From positions 4,596 through 68,595 of the forward strand of contig JBFGAX010000008.1 of assembly GCA_041567895.1 (NCBI GenBank): a stretch of DNA of 64,000 nucleotides, written 5' to 3'. This document shows positions 21,295-29,891 of this stretch, one piece after another. This stretch comes from JABDOU01 sp041567895. Lineage in GTDB: Bacteria; Actinomycetota; Acidimicrobiia; Spongiisociales; SHLN01. Position 1 is the stretch's first letter. Every line of letters starts with the position of its first letter. The position numbers and the translations under genes are program-made. The notes below the pieces were generated by a model that was given only the letters and a program-made list of their open reading frames with translations, was not told the DNA's origin and searched no databases.

Positions 21295-24044
21295 AGCCGA
21301 TCCGATTCACGGTCAACGGCTCGGCGGTCGAGGTCGATGGCCCGCCACTCCGCCGCCTCACCGACGTGCTACGCCTCGATCTCGGCTTGACCGGCACCAA
21401 GGTCGGCTGCGATGCCGGCGACTGCGGGGCGTGTTCGGTATTGCTCGACGGTGCCGTCGTGTGTGCATGCCTTGTTCCGCTAGGTCGCTTGGCAGACAAG
21501 CACGTCATCACCGTCGAGGGTATCGGTGACGGCGAGCAGTTGAGCTCTCTGCAACGGTCGTTCATCCACCACGGCGCCGCCCAATGTGGCATCTGCACCC
21601 CGGGCATGCTGATTGCAGCGAAGGCATTACTGGAAAAGGTCCAGAGTCCCGACCCCCATCAGGTGGAAGATGCGCTGGGTGGGGTGCTCTGTCGCTGCAC
21701 CGGGTATCGCAAGATCGTCGATGCCGTCGTGGCCGCCCCCACGTTCGACGCCGACGACCTGCCCCCTCCGCCCGGCAAAGCCATTGGTAATCGGGTCCCG
21801 CGAGTCGATGGGAGACTGAAAGTCTCGGGCGACGACATCTTTGGAGCAGACGAGGCGCCGCAGGATGCACTCGTTCTCAAAGTCGTTCGTTCGCCTTTCC
21901 ATCGCGCTACGTTCACCTTCGGCGACATCGAAACGTACGTCGCAACCACGCCGGGGGTGGTTGCGGTTTTCACAGCATCCGATGTTCCGGGACGCAACCG
22001 GTTCGGCGTCATACCCGCGACCGCCGATCAACCCGTGTTTGCCAAAACAGAGGTTCGCCATCGCGGCGAGGCGGTTGCGATGGTCGCGGGCCACGCCGAC
22101 GACATGTCCGTATTGGACCTGGAGGAGTTCCCCGTTGTCTGGACCGAGCTCGAAGCGGTACATGACCCGGAAGCGGCGTTGGCTCCCGGCGCGCATCAGA
22201 TCCACGCAGCGCGCCCCGGCAATGTCCTCGTGGAGGGCTACGTTGCTCGGGGCGATCTCGAGGCCGGTTTCAAGACCGCAGGCGTCGTGGTCGAGTCCGA
22301 ATACACGACCACATTCGTCGAACACGCCTATATCGAGCCGGAAGCCGGCTTCGCCAGACGTGTCGGAGACCGGATCGAGATCCAGGCGACCACCCAGACG
22401 CCGCACATGGACCGCACAGAGATCGCAGCCATCCTCGGGATCGAACCCGAGAAGGTCCGGATCATCCCGACTGCGGTCGGGGGCGGGTTCGGAAGCAAAC
22501 TCGATCTCTCTGTTCAACCGTTTCTGGCGGTCGCGGCCTGGCACCTCGACCTGCCCGTGCGAATCACCTACACACGACCCGAGTCCATGATGTCGACCAC
22601 CAAGCGCCATCCTGCCCGACTCCGGGCCCGGGTTGGTGCCACCAGGTCCGGGGATTTGATCGCTATGGATTTTTCGGGCACCTTTGACACCGGGGCATAC
22701 GCCTCGTGGGGCCCTACGGTCGCCAACCGCGCTCCCGTACACGCCGGCGGCCCGTACGTATATCGTGCGTACCGGGCACGAACCCGGGCCGTTCATACCA
22801 ATGCGCCACCCGCGGGAGCGTTCCGCGGTTTCGGCGTTCCTCAATCTGCCGTTTGCCAGGAGAGCCTTTTCGACGAACTGGCGGACGCCGTTGGAATGGA
22901 CCGTCTGGAATTTCGCATCCGCAACGCTCTGACTGCCGGCAAGCCCACGGTCACGGGCCAGGTGTTCGAATCCGGCGTCGGTTTTGGAGAGTGTCTGGAG
23001 GCATTGCGTCCGGGATGGACGCACGCCCGAGCCGAAGCTGCCGAATTCAATCAAACCAATTCCCTGCGGCGGCGAGGAGTTGGCGTGGCAGGGATGTGGT
23101 ACGGGTGCGGCAACACAGCATTGCCCAATCCTTCGACGATGAAGGTTGGCCTGCATCGGAACGGAGGCATTGTCGTTTTCCAGGGCGCGGTTGACATCGG
23201 CCAGGGCGCCAACACGGCCATGCTGCAGATCTGTGCCGACACGCTCGGAATGGACATTTCAGCGCTGACATATGTCGGCGCTGACACCGCCACCACACCG
23301 GACGCCGGAAAAACATCTGCCTCCCGGCAGACGTTCGTCTCTGGCAATGCCTTGTTCGAGGCCAGCAGACTCTTGCGTCTCGAGATGCTCGAGATGACGC
23401 ATGCCTCTGAGGATGCTCACTTCGAACTAACCAATGGCCCATCCGGCGGGTCTACCTTGATGGTTCACGACCGGGGCGAAACCCGGGAGTTCGACCTCTT
23501 GAACGTCCCGGCCGACCCGGCCGGGTTTGTCGCTCTCCGTGACGCCACCTACGACCCTCCCACGTCACCGCTGGACGAGAACGGCCAGGGCGATCCGTAT
23601 GCGGTTTTTGGCTTTGGAGCCCAGATGGCAGAACTGGAGATCGACACCCGGCTCGGAACGGTGCAGCTGATCCGCATCACGGCCGCGCACGACGTCGGGC
23701 GGGCCGTAAACCCGACGCTCATCGAGGGACAGATCGAGGGGGGCATCGCCCAGGGCATCGGCATGGCCCTCATGGAGGAATACGTGCCTGGTCGAAACGA
23801 AAACCTGCACGACTATCTGATCCCCACGTTCGGCGACGTGCCGGAAGTGGTGAACATTCTGATCGAATCACACGACCCGATCGGACCTTATGGCGCAAAA
23901 GGAATCGGCGAGCACACGCTCATCCCCACTGCGCCTGCGATCCTCAACGCCATTCGGGATGCGGCCGGGGCCCCGGTGCGCAACCTCCCGGCCACGCCTG
24001 CTCGGATCCTCGAGGCGATTCGCCAGGGCGCAATCTCTAGCTGA
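21291..24044 (+). CDS. Molybdenum hydroxylase with fused [2Fe-2S] and Mo-cofactor domains
   Basis: A 917-residue fusion. Residues 1-150 form the two-[2Fe-2S] domain (VGCDAGDCGACSVLLDG, QCGICTPGM, CRCTGY); residues 165-917 form the molybdopterin domain (VGGGFGSKLDLSVQPF, the GAFRGFGVPQ loop, and a late GAKGIGEHT with the catalytic Glu). The AFRGFG loop is the xanthine dehydrogenase/hydroxylase type, not the CO dehydrogenase type. Such enzymes hydroxylate N-heterocycles next to the nitrogen. With an enamidase-like gene and a nicotinamidase nearby, nicotinate or a related ring is a reasonable substrate guess. A separate FAD subunit is encoded just upstream. It overlaps the convergent monooxygenase gene by 8 bp. 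Confidence 0.88.
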   Translation: MKPIRFTVNGSAVEVDGPPLRRLTDVLRLDLGLTGTKVGCDAGDCGACSVLLDGAVVCACLVPLGRLADKHVITVEGIGDGEQLSSLQRSFIHHGAAQCGICTPGMLIAAKALLEKVQSPDPHQVEDALGGVLCRCTGYRKIVDAVVAAPTFDADDLPPPPGKAIGNRVPRVDGRLKVSGDDIFGADEAPQDALVLKVVRSPFHRATFTFGDIETYVATTPGVVAVFTASDVPGRNRFGVIPATADQPVFAKTEVRHRGEAVAMVAGHADDMSVLDLEEFPVVWTELEAVHDPEAALAPGAHQIHAARPGNVLVEGYVARGDLEAGFKTAGVVVESEYTTTFVEHAYIEPEAGFARRVGDRIEIQATTQTPHMDRTEIAAILGIEPEKVRIIPTAVGGGFGSKLDLSVQPFLAVAAWHLDLPVRITYTRPESMMSTTKRHPARLRARVGATRSGDLIAMDFSGTFDTGAYASWGPTVANRAPVHAGGPYVYRAYRARTRAVHTNAPPAGAFRGFGVPQSAVCQESLFDELADAVGMDRLEFRIRNALTAGKPTVTGQVFESGVGFGECLEALRPGWTHARAEAAEFNQTNSLRRRGVGVAGMWYGCGNTALPNPSTMKVGLHRNGGIVVFQGAVDIGQGANTAMLQICADTLGMDISALTYVGADTATTPDAGKTSASRQTFVSGNALFEASRLLRLEMLEMTHASEDAHFELTNGPSGGSTLMVHDRGETREFDLLNVPADPAGFVALRDATYDPPTSPLDENGQGDPYAVFGFGAQMAELEIDTRLGTVQLIRITAAHDVGRAVNPTLIEGQIEGGIAQGIGMALMEEYVPGRNENLHDYLIPTFGDVPEVVNILIESHDPIGPYGAKGIGEHTLIPTAPAILNAIRDAAGAPVRNLPATPARILEAIRQGAISS

Positions 24045-25035
24045 ACGGCTCCACGAGGTGTCGGGCGATCAGATCGAGTTGGTGGGGGTCGTTCGTCAGT
24101 GGCGTGAGAATCAGGTACTCCAGACCGGCATCCCGCAATCCGGCCACGGTCTCCTGCATGTCATCAATCGTGCCCGTGAGATAGGACGCCTGTAGATCTG
24201 CCGACGTCCGGTGCTCGCCCATCACCGCCAGGAAATGAGGCATCTGAGCCGCCAGTGCCTCGTCGCGAGTTGCATCCTCCACGACGTGGACAAACTGGGT
24301 TGCACCGAAGATCAAGTGGTCCGGATCGCGGCCGATCGAGATCAGATGATCCTGGACCGCCTGCCAATCGGCTTTGACGTCACCAGGATCGCTACCGCTC
24401 GATCTCGCCATCCATCCATCCGCCGCCGCGATTCGGCGGAGAACGCCTGGAGCGATGTACGGCTTATCGGGAGTGTCAGGGGCATGGGTCAGCGTGCCGC
24501 CCGCCACCCAGATGTGAGGAAGGTCGGGGATCCGGGGGTGAATCGTGAGGTTCTCGACCTGCCAGAACTGACCGTCGAAGCTCACCCTCTCTTCGCTCAA
24601 CAGAAGGCGAATCAGCTCGAGCGCCTCATCCGTGCGCTTGCCACGCTCGCGCAGCGACACGCCAACGGCGTCGAATTCATCTGGATCCCATCCAACCGCG
24701 ACCCCGAAACGAAACCGCCCACCCGATAGCAGATGCAGCGAAGCGATCTCCTTGGCGAGGATGACGGGATGTCGCAGGGGCAGGACGAGGGCCGCCGTAC
24801 CCAGTCCAACGCGCTCGGTCACCCCTGCTGCTGCGGCCAGCATGACAAGCGAATCCATCCAGGAAACGCCGTAAACCCCCTTCGAAACGAGCAGGTGATC
24901 GATGACCCAAATGTCTTCGTATCGATGCTCTTCAACCTGTCGGCAGTAGTGCAGGAGATCTCTCGAATCGTCGTACGAGATTCCCGGCCACGCATACGAT
25001 GGAATGCGCAACCCGAAGCGAAGAGACCGGGTCAC
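24037..25035 (-). CDS. Luciferase-like (LLM) flavin-dependent oxidoreductase
   Basis: A 332-residue bacterial luciferase-like TIM-barrel protein. Recognisable segments are FGLRIPSYAWPG at the N-terminus, DIWVIDHLL (about residue 42), RVGLGTAALVLPLRHPVILAKE (about 77) and GGRFRFGVAVGWDPDEF (about 105). Members use FMNH2 or F420H2 to oxidise or reduce small substrates; which cofactor applies here cannot be read from the sequence. It is the last gene of a minus-strand unit (SDR, nicotinamidase, LLM), and its ATG overlaps the nicotinamidase stop by 4 bp. A ring-opening or ring-hydroxylating step in the nearby catabolic pathway is possible but unproven. Confidence 0.82.
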   Translation of the reverse strand: MTRSLRFGLRIPSYAWPGISYDDSRDLLHYCRQVEEHRYEDIWVIDHLLVSKGVYGVSWMDSLVMLAAAAGVTERVGLGTAALVLPLRHPVILAKEIASLHLLSGGRFRFGVAVGWDPDEFDAVGVSLRERGKRTDEALELIRLLLSEERVSFDGQFWQVENLTIHPRIPDLPHIWVAGGTLTHAPDTPDKPYIAPGVLRRIAAADGWMARSSGSDPGDVKADWQAVQDHLISIGRDPDHLIFGATQFVHVVEDATRDEALAAQMPHFLAVMGEHRTSADLQASYLTGTIDDMQETVAGLRDAGLEYLILTPLTNDPHQLDLIARHLVEPFS

Positions 25036-25625
25036 ATCCCGGATCCGACCAGGGCCACGCCGGCCGCCTCGAGATCGGCCAATGCCCTCTCTCCGTCACC
25101 GGGCTGCAGGTTCACGGAGGCGGTTGCATCGGTCAGCAAGGTCGTTGCGAACTCGCCCGCGATTGCATCCAGCGCCGTCTCCTTCACGCAGTAGTCGAGC
25201 GCCAGTCCTACAACCACCACGCTCTCGATCCCGGCTTCGAGCAGAAGCGAGCCCAACCCGGTGGGCGTCTCTATCCCGGATTGCGGATCTCGCACAGTGA
25301 ATCCCGAATATCCGTCCTCGCCACCGGTTCCTTTGCGGATCGACGGGCCGACGACGTCGAGGTCAGGATGGAACTGCGCCCCCCACGTGTCGCGTACACA
25401 ATGCACTGGCCAGATGCCGCCGTCCTTTTCGAAATGCGGCGTTGAGTCCGGATGCCAATCCTGGGTATAGACCACGGTGGCATCGGCTTCCCGGGCATCC
25501 GAGATCTGACCATTGATGACAGGAACCACCGCTTCGCCTCCCGACACGTACAGGCTTCCCTGCGCATCTGCGAAATCGTTCTGGACGTCAACGACGATGA
25601 GGGCGGTTTTGGCATCGTATTCCAT
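25032..25625 (-). CDS. Nicotinamidase-like isochorismatase-fold hydrolase
   Basis: A 197-residue cysteine hydrolase. It has the nicotinamidase/pyrazinamidase pattern: catalytic Asp in LIVVDVQNDF (about residue 13), metal ligands in YTQDWHPDSTPHF (about residues 53-65), WPVHCV, a Lys in IRKGTGG, and the nucleophile Cys in LALDYCVKETALDA (about residue 148). It converts nicotinamide to nicotinate in NAD salvage or in nicotinate catabolism. Its stop overlaps the LLM start by 4 bp. Operon context with oxidoreductases, and an enamidase-like hydrolase plus molybdenum hydroxylase nearby, favour a catabolic rather than pure salvage role. Confidence 0.82.
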   Translation of the reverse strand: MEYDAKTALIVVDVQNDFADAQGSLYVSGGEAVVPVINGQISDAREADATVVYTQDWHPDSTPHFEKDGGIWPVHCVRDTWGAQFHPDLDVVGPSIRKGTGGEDGYSGFTVRDPQSGIETPTGLGSLLLEAGIESVVVVGLALDYCVKETALDAIAGEFATTLLTDATASVNLQPGDGERALADLEAAGVALVGSGM

Positions 25626-25662
25626 GGACTCAGGCTACATACGAATTCCTGGCGATCGAAGA

Positions 25663-26469
25663 TCAGCCGGTCGACGGTCCCAGGCCGCGCACGCCGAGCC
25701 CGGCATCACATTCGATCACCGCACCGGTGGTGGCGGCTGCATTGGCGCGAGAGGCCAACTGAACGTAGTGACCGGTGTAGTCCGCGGGTTGCGGCAAGAA
25801 GTGGAGTGGTACCACCGCGGTGGCCATTTCTTCCAGATTCGGGATCGAGGAAGGGGTGCGATCGCCGAGACCCAGCGACTCAGGGCCGCGGATGTCTGTT
25901 TGCATGAAACCCGGAGCGACACCATTGACCCGCACGCGGGGCGCCAGCTCATATGCCAACTGGCGCACCAGCCCGACCACCGCATGCTTGGATGCTGTGT
26001 AGACCACGCCGCCCACGCCGGCGTGCCACGACGACAGGGAAGCGGTCAGTATCACGGATCCACCGCTGTCTTGCAGCGCCTCTGCAGCCGCCTTCACACC
26101 AAGCAGATACCCCTTGACATTGACGGCGAAGAGCTCATCGAAACCACGATCGAGCTGTTCCATGTCGGTTTCCACGACACCGGCGCCATAGTCGAACAGA
26201 CCTGCGTTTCCCACGTAGCAATCCAACTTGCCGAACGTCTCGACACATACGGCAACTGAGCGCTGGTTGTCCTCCCCCGACCGGACGTCACCTACCACTC
26301 CTGTCACGGCGCCCGAATGAGCCGATTCCACGTCGGCGACGCGATCGGCAGATCGGTCGACGGCGACCACCCTGGCCCCCTCGGTGACAAAGCGCTCAAC
26401 GAGCGCTCGCCCGAGCCCCGATCCAGCGCCGGTCACCAGCGCTACCTCACCTTCAAGCCACCCCATCAA
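25663..26469 (-). CDS. Short-chain dehydrogenase, dihydrodiol dehydrogenase-like
   Basis: A 268-residue NAD(P)-dependent SDR. It shows TGAGSGLGRALVERF (cofactor loop, about residue 13), NAGLFDYG (about residue 88), a catalytic Ser in LTASLSSWHAG and YTASKHAV (Tyr-X3-Lys, about residue 157). The opening MMGWLEGEVALVTG and the overall length resemble BphB/HcaB cis-dihydrodiol dehydrogenases. The C-terminal SRANAAATTGAVIECDAG segment is also typical. No ring dioxygenase is present in the window, so the substrate may be another cyclic alcohol. The start overlaps the upstream regulator gene by about 17 bp, placing it in that transcript. Confidence 0.82.
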   Translation of the reverse strand: MMGWLEGEVALVTGAGSGLGRALVERFVTEGARVVAVDRSADRVADVESAHSGAVTGVVGDVRSGEDNQRSVAVCVETFGKLDCYVGNAGLFDYGAGVVETDMEQLDRGFDELFAVNVKGYLLGVKAAAEALQDSGGSVILTASLSSWHAGVGGVVYTASKHAVVGLVRQLAYELAPRVRVNGVAPGFMQTDIRGPESLGLGDRTPSSIPNLEEMATAVVPLHFLPQPADYTGHYVQLASRANAAATTGAVIECDAGLGVRGLGPSTG

Positions 26470-29400
26470 CAGCTCCTTTCATGTCGGCAGACAGCGATTC
26501 GGTTTCTGTGCCCATGTCTTTGCCCAACGTTGCTCCGGTGATGCTCTCCACGAGCCGCTGCGCGATTGCGAACACCGATGACTGGCCTTCAGCGTGTTCG
26601 GGCAGATCCCGGCTGCCACCTGCGGCAACCACCGCATCGAGCGCACCGGCGATCTCTGCCGCCCCACGTGGCGTGACCACTGCACCGGCTTGCGCTCGCA
26701 TGTCGATCGCGGCCTTGACGAGCTGGGCAGCTTCTCGATGTCCTGAGCGGGCCGCAGCCGTGGCCAATCCGATCAAGGAGTCCGCTATGCCCAGCTTGTC
26801 GCCAATCCGGCGACGCAGCTCCAGTCCCCGCCAATGGAGATCTGCAGCTTCACCGTGGCGCGCCGAGGCCGAGCTGACATGTGCGAGTCCCCATAATCTG
26901 TTGGCTTCGTGTCGGGGAATGTGGGCGTATACAGCCCATCGCAGACTCCTCTGGAACTGTGCTTCGGCATCGTCGAGTTCGCCGTTCATCATTGCAGCCA
27001 CTCCCAGGACCCACTCCGGAGCCGTGCGGCGCATGGCATGTCTCAGGGCCGTGGGCAAGCTGGCCGCCTCCGCAAGACGCGTGGCTTCGTCGAGCATGAG
27101 GTGCTCGAGGGCGACACTGGCGTGCGAACAGAGGACACCGGCGAGCTCGGCCGGGGCTCCCAGACCTTCTGCCACCACCCTGGCCTGCTCGAGGATTTCG
27201 ATCGCCTCGGCCGGCTCACCCAGGTGCGCCAGCGCCTCGCCTCGCAATCGATGGGCGTGGGCGACCACGCGCGGGTTGCCCAGATCCTCAGCCAGCTCCG
27301 CGGCCTCGATCGACAGGCGGTGGGCTGTTGCCGGGTCGCCTCGCAGGTTGGCGAGCCAACCCAGCTCGGCCAGAAGCAGGGGACGCGCCGAGAGATCGCC
27401 GATGGTTGCCGCCAACGACAGCGCTTCACCGTAGTGCTCTTCGGCCGTCCGATAGTCCCCGAGCCACAAGTGCAACTCGGCAAGCGATCCGAGCACCAAT
27501 CGGACCAGCTGGTCGTCCTCAGCCTGCTGAGCCAGGCCCATCGCCCGCTCCAGGAGATCTTGCGCACGGACCTGCTGGCCGCTGCTGCCTGCCGCAATCG
27601 CGAGGCTGCGCAGAATTCCGGCGGCAACGCGCTCATCTCCGGCGCGTTCGGCCCGATCCAGTGCTTCCTCCCATTTGGACTGGGCCAGCTCGAGGTCGGA
27701 GCGCCGGAACGCCACGTACCCGGTGCCTGCGAGGGCTTTGGCGAGCGTGAGGTCATCGTCGCCGGTTTCGGCGGCCGCCTCTGCGGCGGCGAAGAGTCGC
27801 TCGGCTTCATCGAACTCTCCCCGCAACAGCAGGAGGTTGCCCAGTGCGACGCGAGCTGAGGTACGGATCGCGTCGCTCCCGCCGTTCGTCTCCAGGGCTG
27901 TCGTCAGCCGCTGGATGCCCTCGGTCCAGGCCCCGTGAGAGGTCCAGAACGGAGTCATCGCAAGACACATGCGCAGGACGCTGTTGTTGTCTCCGGCCAC
28001 AATGCCACTGTCGATGGCTCTTCGGATGTTCTCGCGTTCGGCCACGAGATCGTCCATGATCGCCGCATGGCCTCGCCTGCCGATCCGGGCCTGCTTATCC
28101 TCGACCTGCTCGAGGTACCACTCGCGATGCCTGGCGGCGAATACATCGGACTCGTCTGCCGCTTCGAGCTCGAGCGCAGCAAGCTCCCTGATGGACTCCA
28201 ACATCGACCACCGGTCGGGGTCCTCGGGATGCGCCACTACGAGGGAGGAGCGCACGAGGTGCCGCAGCAAACCGGGGATGTCCTCGCTCGAGACCGACGC
28301 GTCGGAGCATACGGCTGCAGCAGCATCGAACGTTCCACTTCCCGCGAACGCAGCGAGGCGCGTGAACAGTCGCCGCTCGCTGTTGCTGAGAAGATCGAGA
28401 CTCCACTCCAGGGCAGCCCGGAGGGTCTGATGTCTGCCGGGCGCCGTTCGTCTGCCGTGGGTGAGTAACGCGAACCGATCGGCAAGACCACGTAGCACGC
28501 CGCTCAACGTCCGCTCATCCAGCGCGGCGGCAGCCAGCTCGATCGCAAGTGGTATCCCGTTGAGGTGGGCGACGATGCGAGCAACATCGGCGACGTTGGC
28601 GTCCGACAACTCAAATCCTGGTCGCACCAGGGCGGCCCTCGTGACGAAGAGCTGAATTGCGTCATTGGTTCCGGCTTCGGTCACGGTCTGCACGGATTCG
28701 GGATTGACGACGGGCATCGGGCCAACGCGCCACACCACCTCTCCCTCGACGTCGAGTGGCTCCCGGCTGGTGGCAAGTATCGCGACGTGCGGACAGTGCT
28801 GGGACAGACGCTCGGTCAAGACTGCCACGGCGTCCAACAGGTGTTCGCAATTGTCGAGAATCAACAGCGTTGCCTTGTGCGCCAGGGCTTCGATCAACAG
28901 GTCGTCATTGGTTCGCCCTGGTTGTTCCGGAACCCCCAGGGTGGCGGCAACGGCATCGGACACCGAATCGGGGTCCGTGAGAGCGGCCAACTCCACGAGC
29001 CATGCACCATCGGCGAACCGGTCCATGACGTCGAACGCGACCTGAACGGCGAGCCGTGTCTTGCCGACCCCACCCATACCCACGACACTGACAACTCCAC
29101 TCGAGCGGAGCATGTCTGCGAGGCCGGCGCGCTCGGCTGCCCGGCCGACGAATCCGGACCGTAGGAATGGCAGGTTGTGGGCAACGATCCCGATGGCGCG
29201 CAACGGCGGGAAATCAGTCTGCAGATGGGGATGGCGAAGCTGGAAGAGTCGCTCCGGTTTGGCGAATCCGCGAAGTTGGAAGGATCCGAGGGCAAGGAGC
29301 GAGCTGTCAGGAGGCAGGTTGCCGTGGGCATCGTGTGCGGTGGCTTCAGACAACAATACCTGCCCGCCGTGGGCGCCGGACGAGATCCGGGCGACCTGGT

Positions 29401-29851
29401 GAAGGGCCAGAGAGACGTAGTCGTGCCCGATGGGCGTTGCCTCCCCCGTATGAACCCCTATTCGCACCCGCACCTCGGCGCCGGCAGGCCACTCGTGGGT
29501 AGCCAGGGCGTGTTGTGCCTCCAGGCAGGCGGCTAGTGCTTCGGCGCTGTCGGGAAACGCGAGGAGAAAGGAATCTCCTTCGGTCCCGAGTTCCACACCG
29601 TGGTGGCGGCCAAACGCGGCGCGCAGAAGCCCGCGATGGGCGGATAGGAGTGCGGCATAGTCGTCGCCCAGCTTGCGAAACAGACGGGTGGAGCCTTCGA
29701 TGTCCGTCATCACGAACGTGACGAGGCCCGCCGGTAGCGGCTCGGAGGTCAACGGGACGTCCGCCCAGGTGCCCTCCGCCGGCGCGGTCTCGAAAGGGGT
29801 TATGTCGAGCTCACCCCCCGTGGAATCCGCCACAAACGGGTCATATTCCAT
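26453..29851 (-). CDS. Cyclase-domain/NB-ARC ATPase/TPR regulator
   Basis: An 1132-residue multidomain protein. Residues 40-205 form a class III nucleotide-cyclase domain (VTFVMTDIEGSTRLF with metal Asp50; GTEGDSFLLAF with metal Asp93). The base-selecting Lys is replaced by Gly and the transition-state Asn by His (LALHQVARI), so cyclase activity is doubtful. An NB-ARC-type ATPase follows (Walker A GMGGVGKTRLA, Walker B LLILDNCEHLLDA, TSREPL), then about 450 residues of TPR helices. No LuxR helix-turn-helix is seen at the C-terminus. Such proteins are abundant in Actinobacteria as signal-integrating ATPases. It is the first gene before the SDR, nicotinamidase and LLM genes and may control them. 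Confidence 0.85.
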   Translation of the reverse strand: MEYDPFVADSTGGELDITPFETAPAEGTWADVPLTSEPLPAGLVTFVMTDIEGSTRLFRKLGDDYAALLSAHRGLLRAAFGRHHGVELGTEGDSFLLAFPDSAEALAACLEAQHALATHEWPAGAEVRVRIGVHTGEATPIGHDYVSLALHQVARISSGAHGGQVLLSEATAHDAHGNLPPDSSLLALGSFQLRGFAKPERLFQLRHPHLQTDFPPLRAIGIVAHNLPFLRSGFVGRAAERAGLADMLRSSGVVSVVGMGGVGKTRLAVQVAFDVMDRFADGAWLVELAALTDPDSVSDAVAATLGVPEQPGRTNDDLLIEALAHKATLLILDNCEHLLDAVAVLTERLSQHCPHVAILATSREPLDVEGEVVWRVGPMPVVNPESVQTVTEAGTNDAIQLFVTRAALVRPGFELSDANVADVARIVAHLNGIPLAIELAAAALDERTLSGVLRGLADRFALLTHGRRTAPGRHQTLRAALEWSLDLLSNSERRLFTRLAAFAGSGTFDAAAAVCSDASVSSEDIPGLLRHLVRSSLVVAHPEDPDRWSMLESIRELAALELEAADESDVFAARHREWYLEQVEDKQARIGRRGHAAIMDDLVAERENIRRAIDSGIVAGDNNSVLRMCLAMTPFWTSHGAWTEGIQRLTTALETNGGSDAIRTSARVALGNLLLLRGEFDEAERLFAAAEAAAETGDDDLTLAKALAGTGYVAFRRSDLELAQSKWEEALDRAERAGDERVAAGILRSLAIAAGSSGQQVRAQDLLERAMGLAQQAEDDQLVRLVLGSLAELHLWLGDYRTAEEHYGEALSLAATIGDLSARPLLLAELGWLANLRGDPATAHRLSIEAAELAEDLGNPRVVAHAHRLRGEALAHLGEPAEAIEILEQARVVAEGLGAPAELAGVLCSHASVALEHLMLDEATRLAEAASLPTALRHAMRRTAPEWVLGVAAMMNGELDDAEAQFQRSLRWAVYAHIPRHEANRLWGLAHVSSASARHGEAADLHWRGLELRRRIGDKLGIADSLIGLATAAARSGHREAAQLVKAAIDMRAQAGAVVTPRGAAEIAGALDAVVAAGGSRDLPEHAEGQSSVFAIAQRLVESITGATLGKDMGTETESLSADMKGAVDGVA

Positions 29852-29891
29852 GTATCAAATCTACCTGGAGACGCCCGTCTGATGGCTGGGG

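Noticed and set aside
21627..23156. A 509-codon minus-strand frame opposite the Mo hydroxylase
   Set aside because: Antisense shadow of conserved domains with low-complexity composition; no ribosome site.
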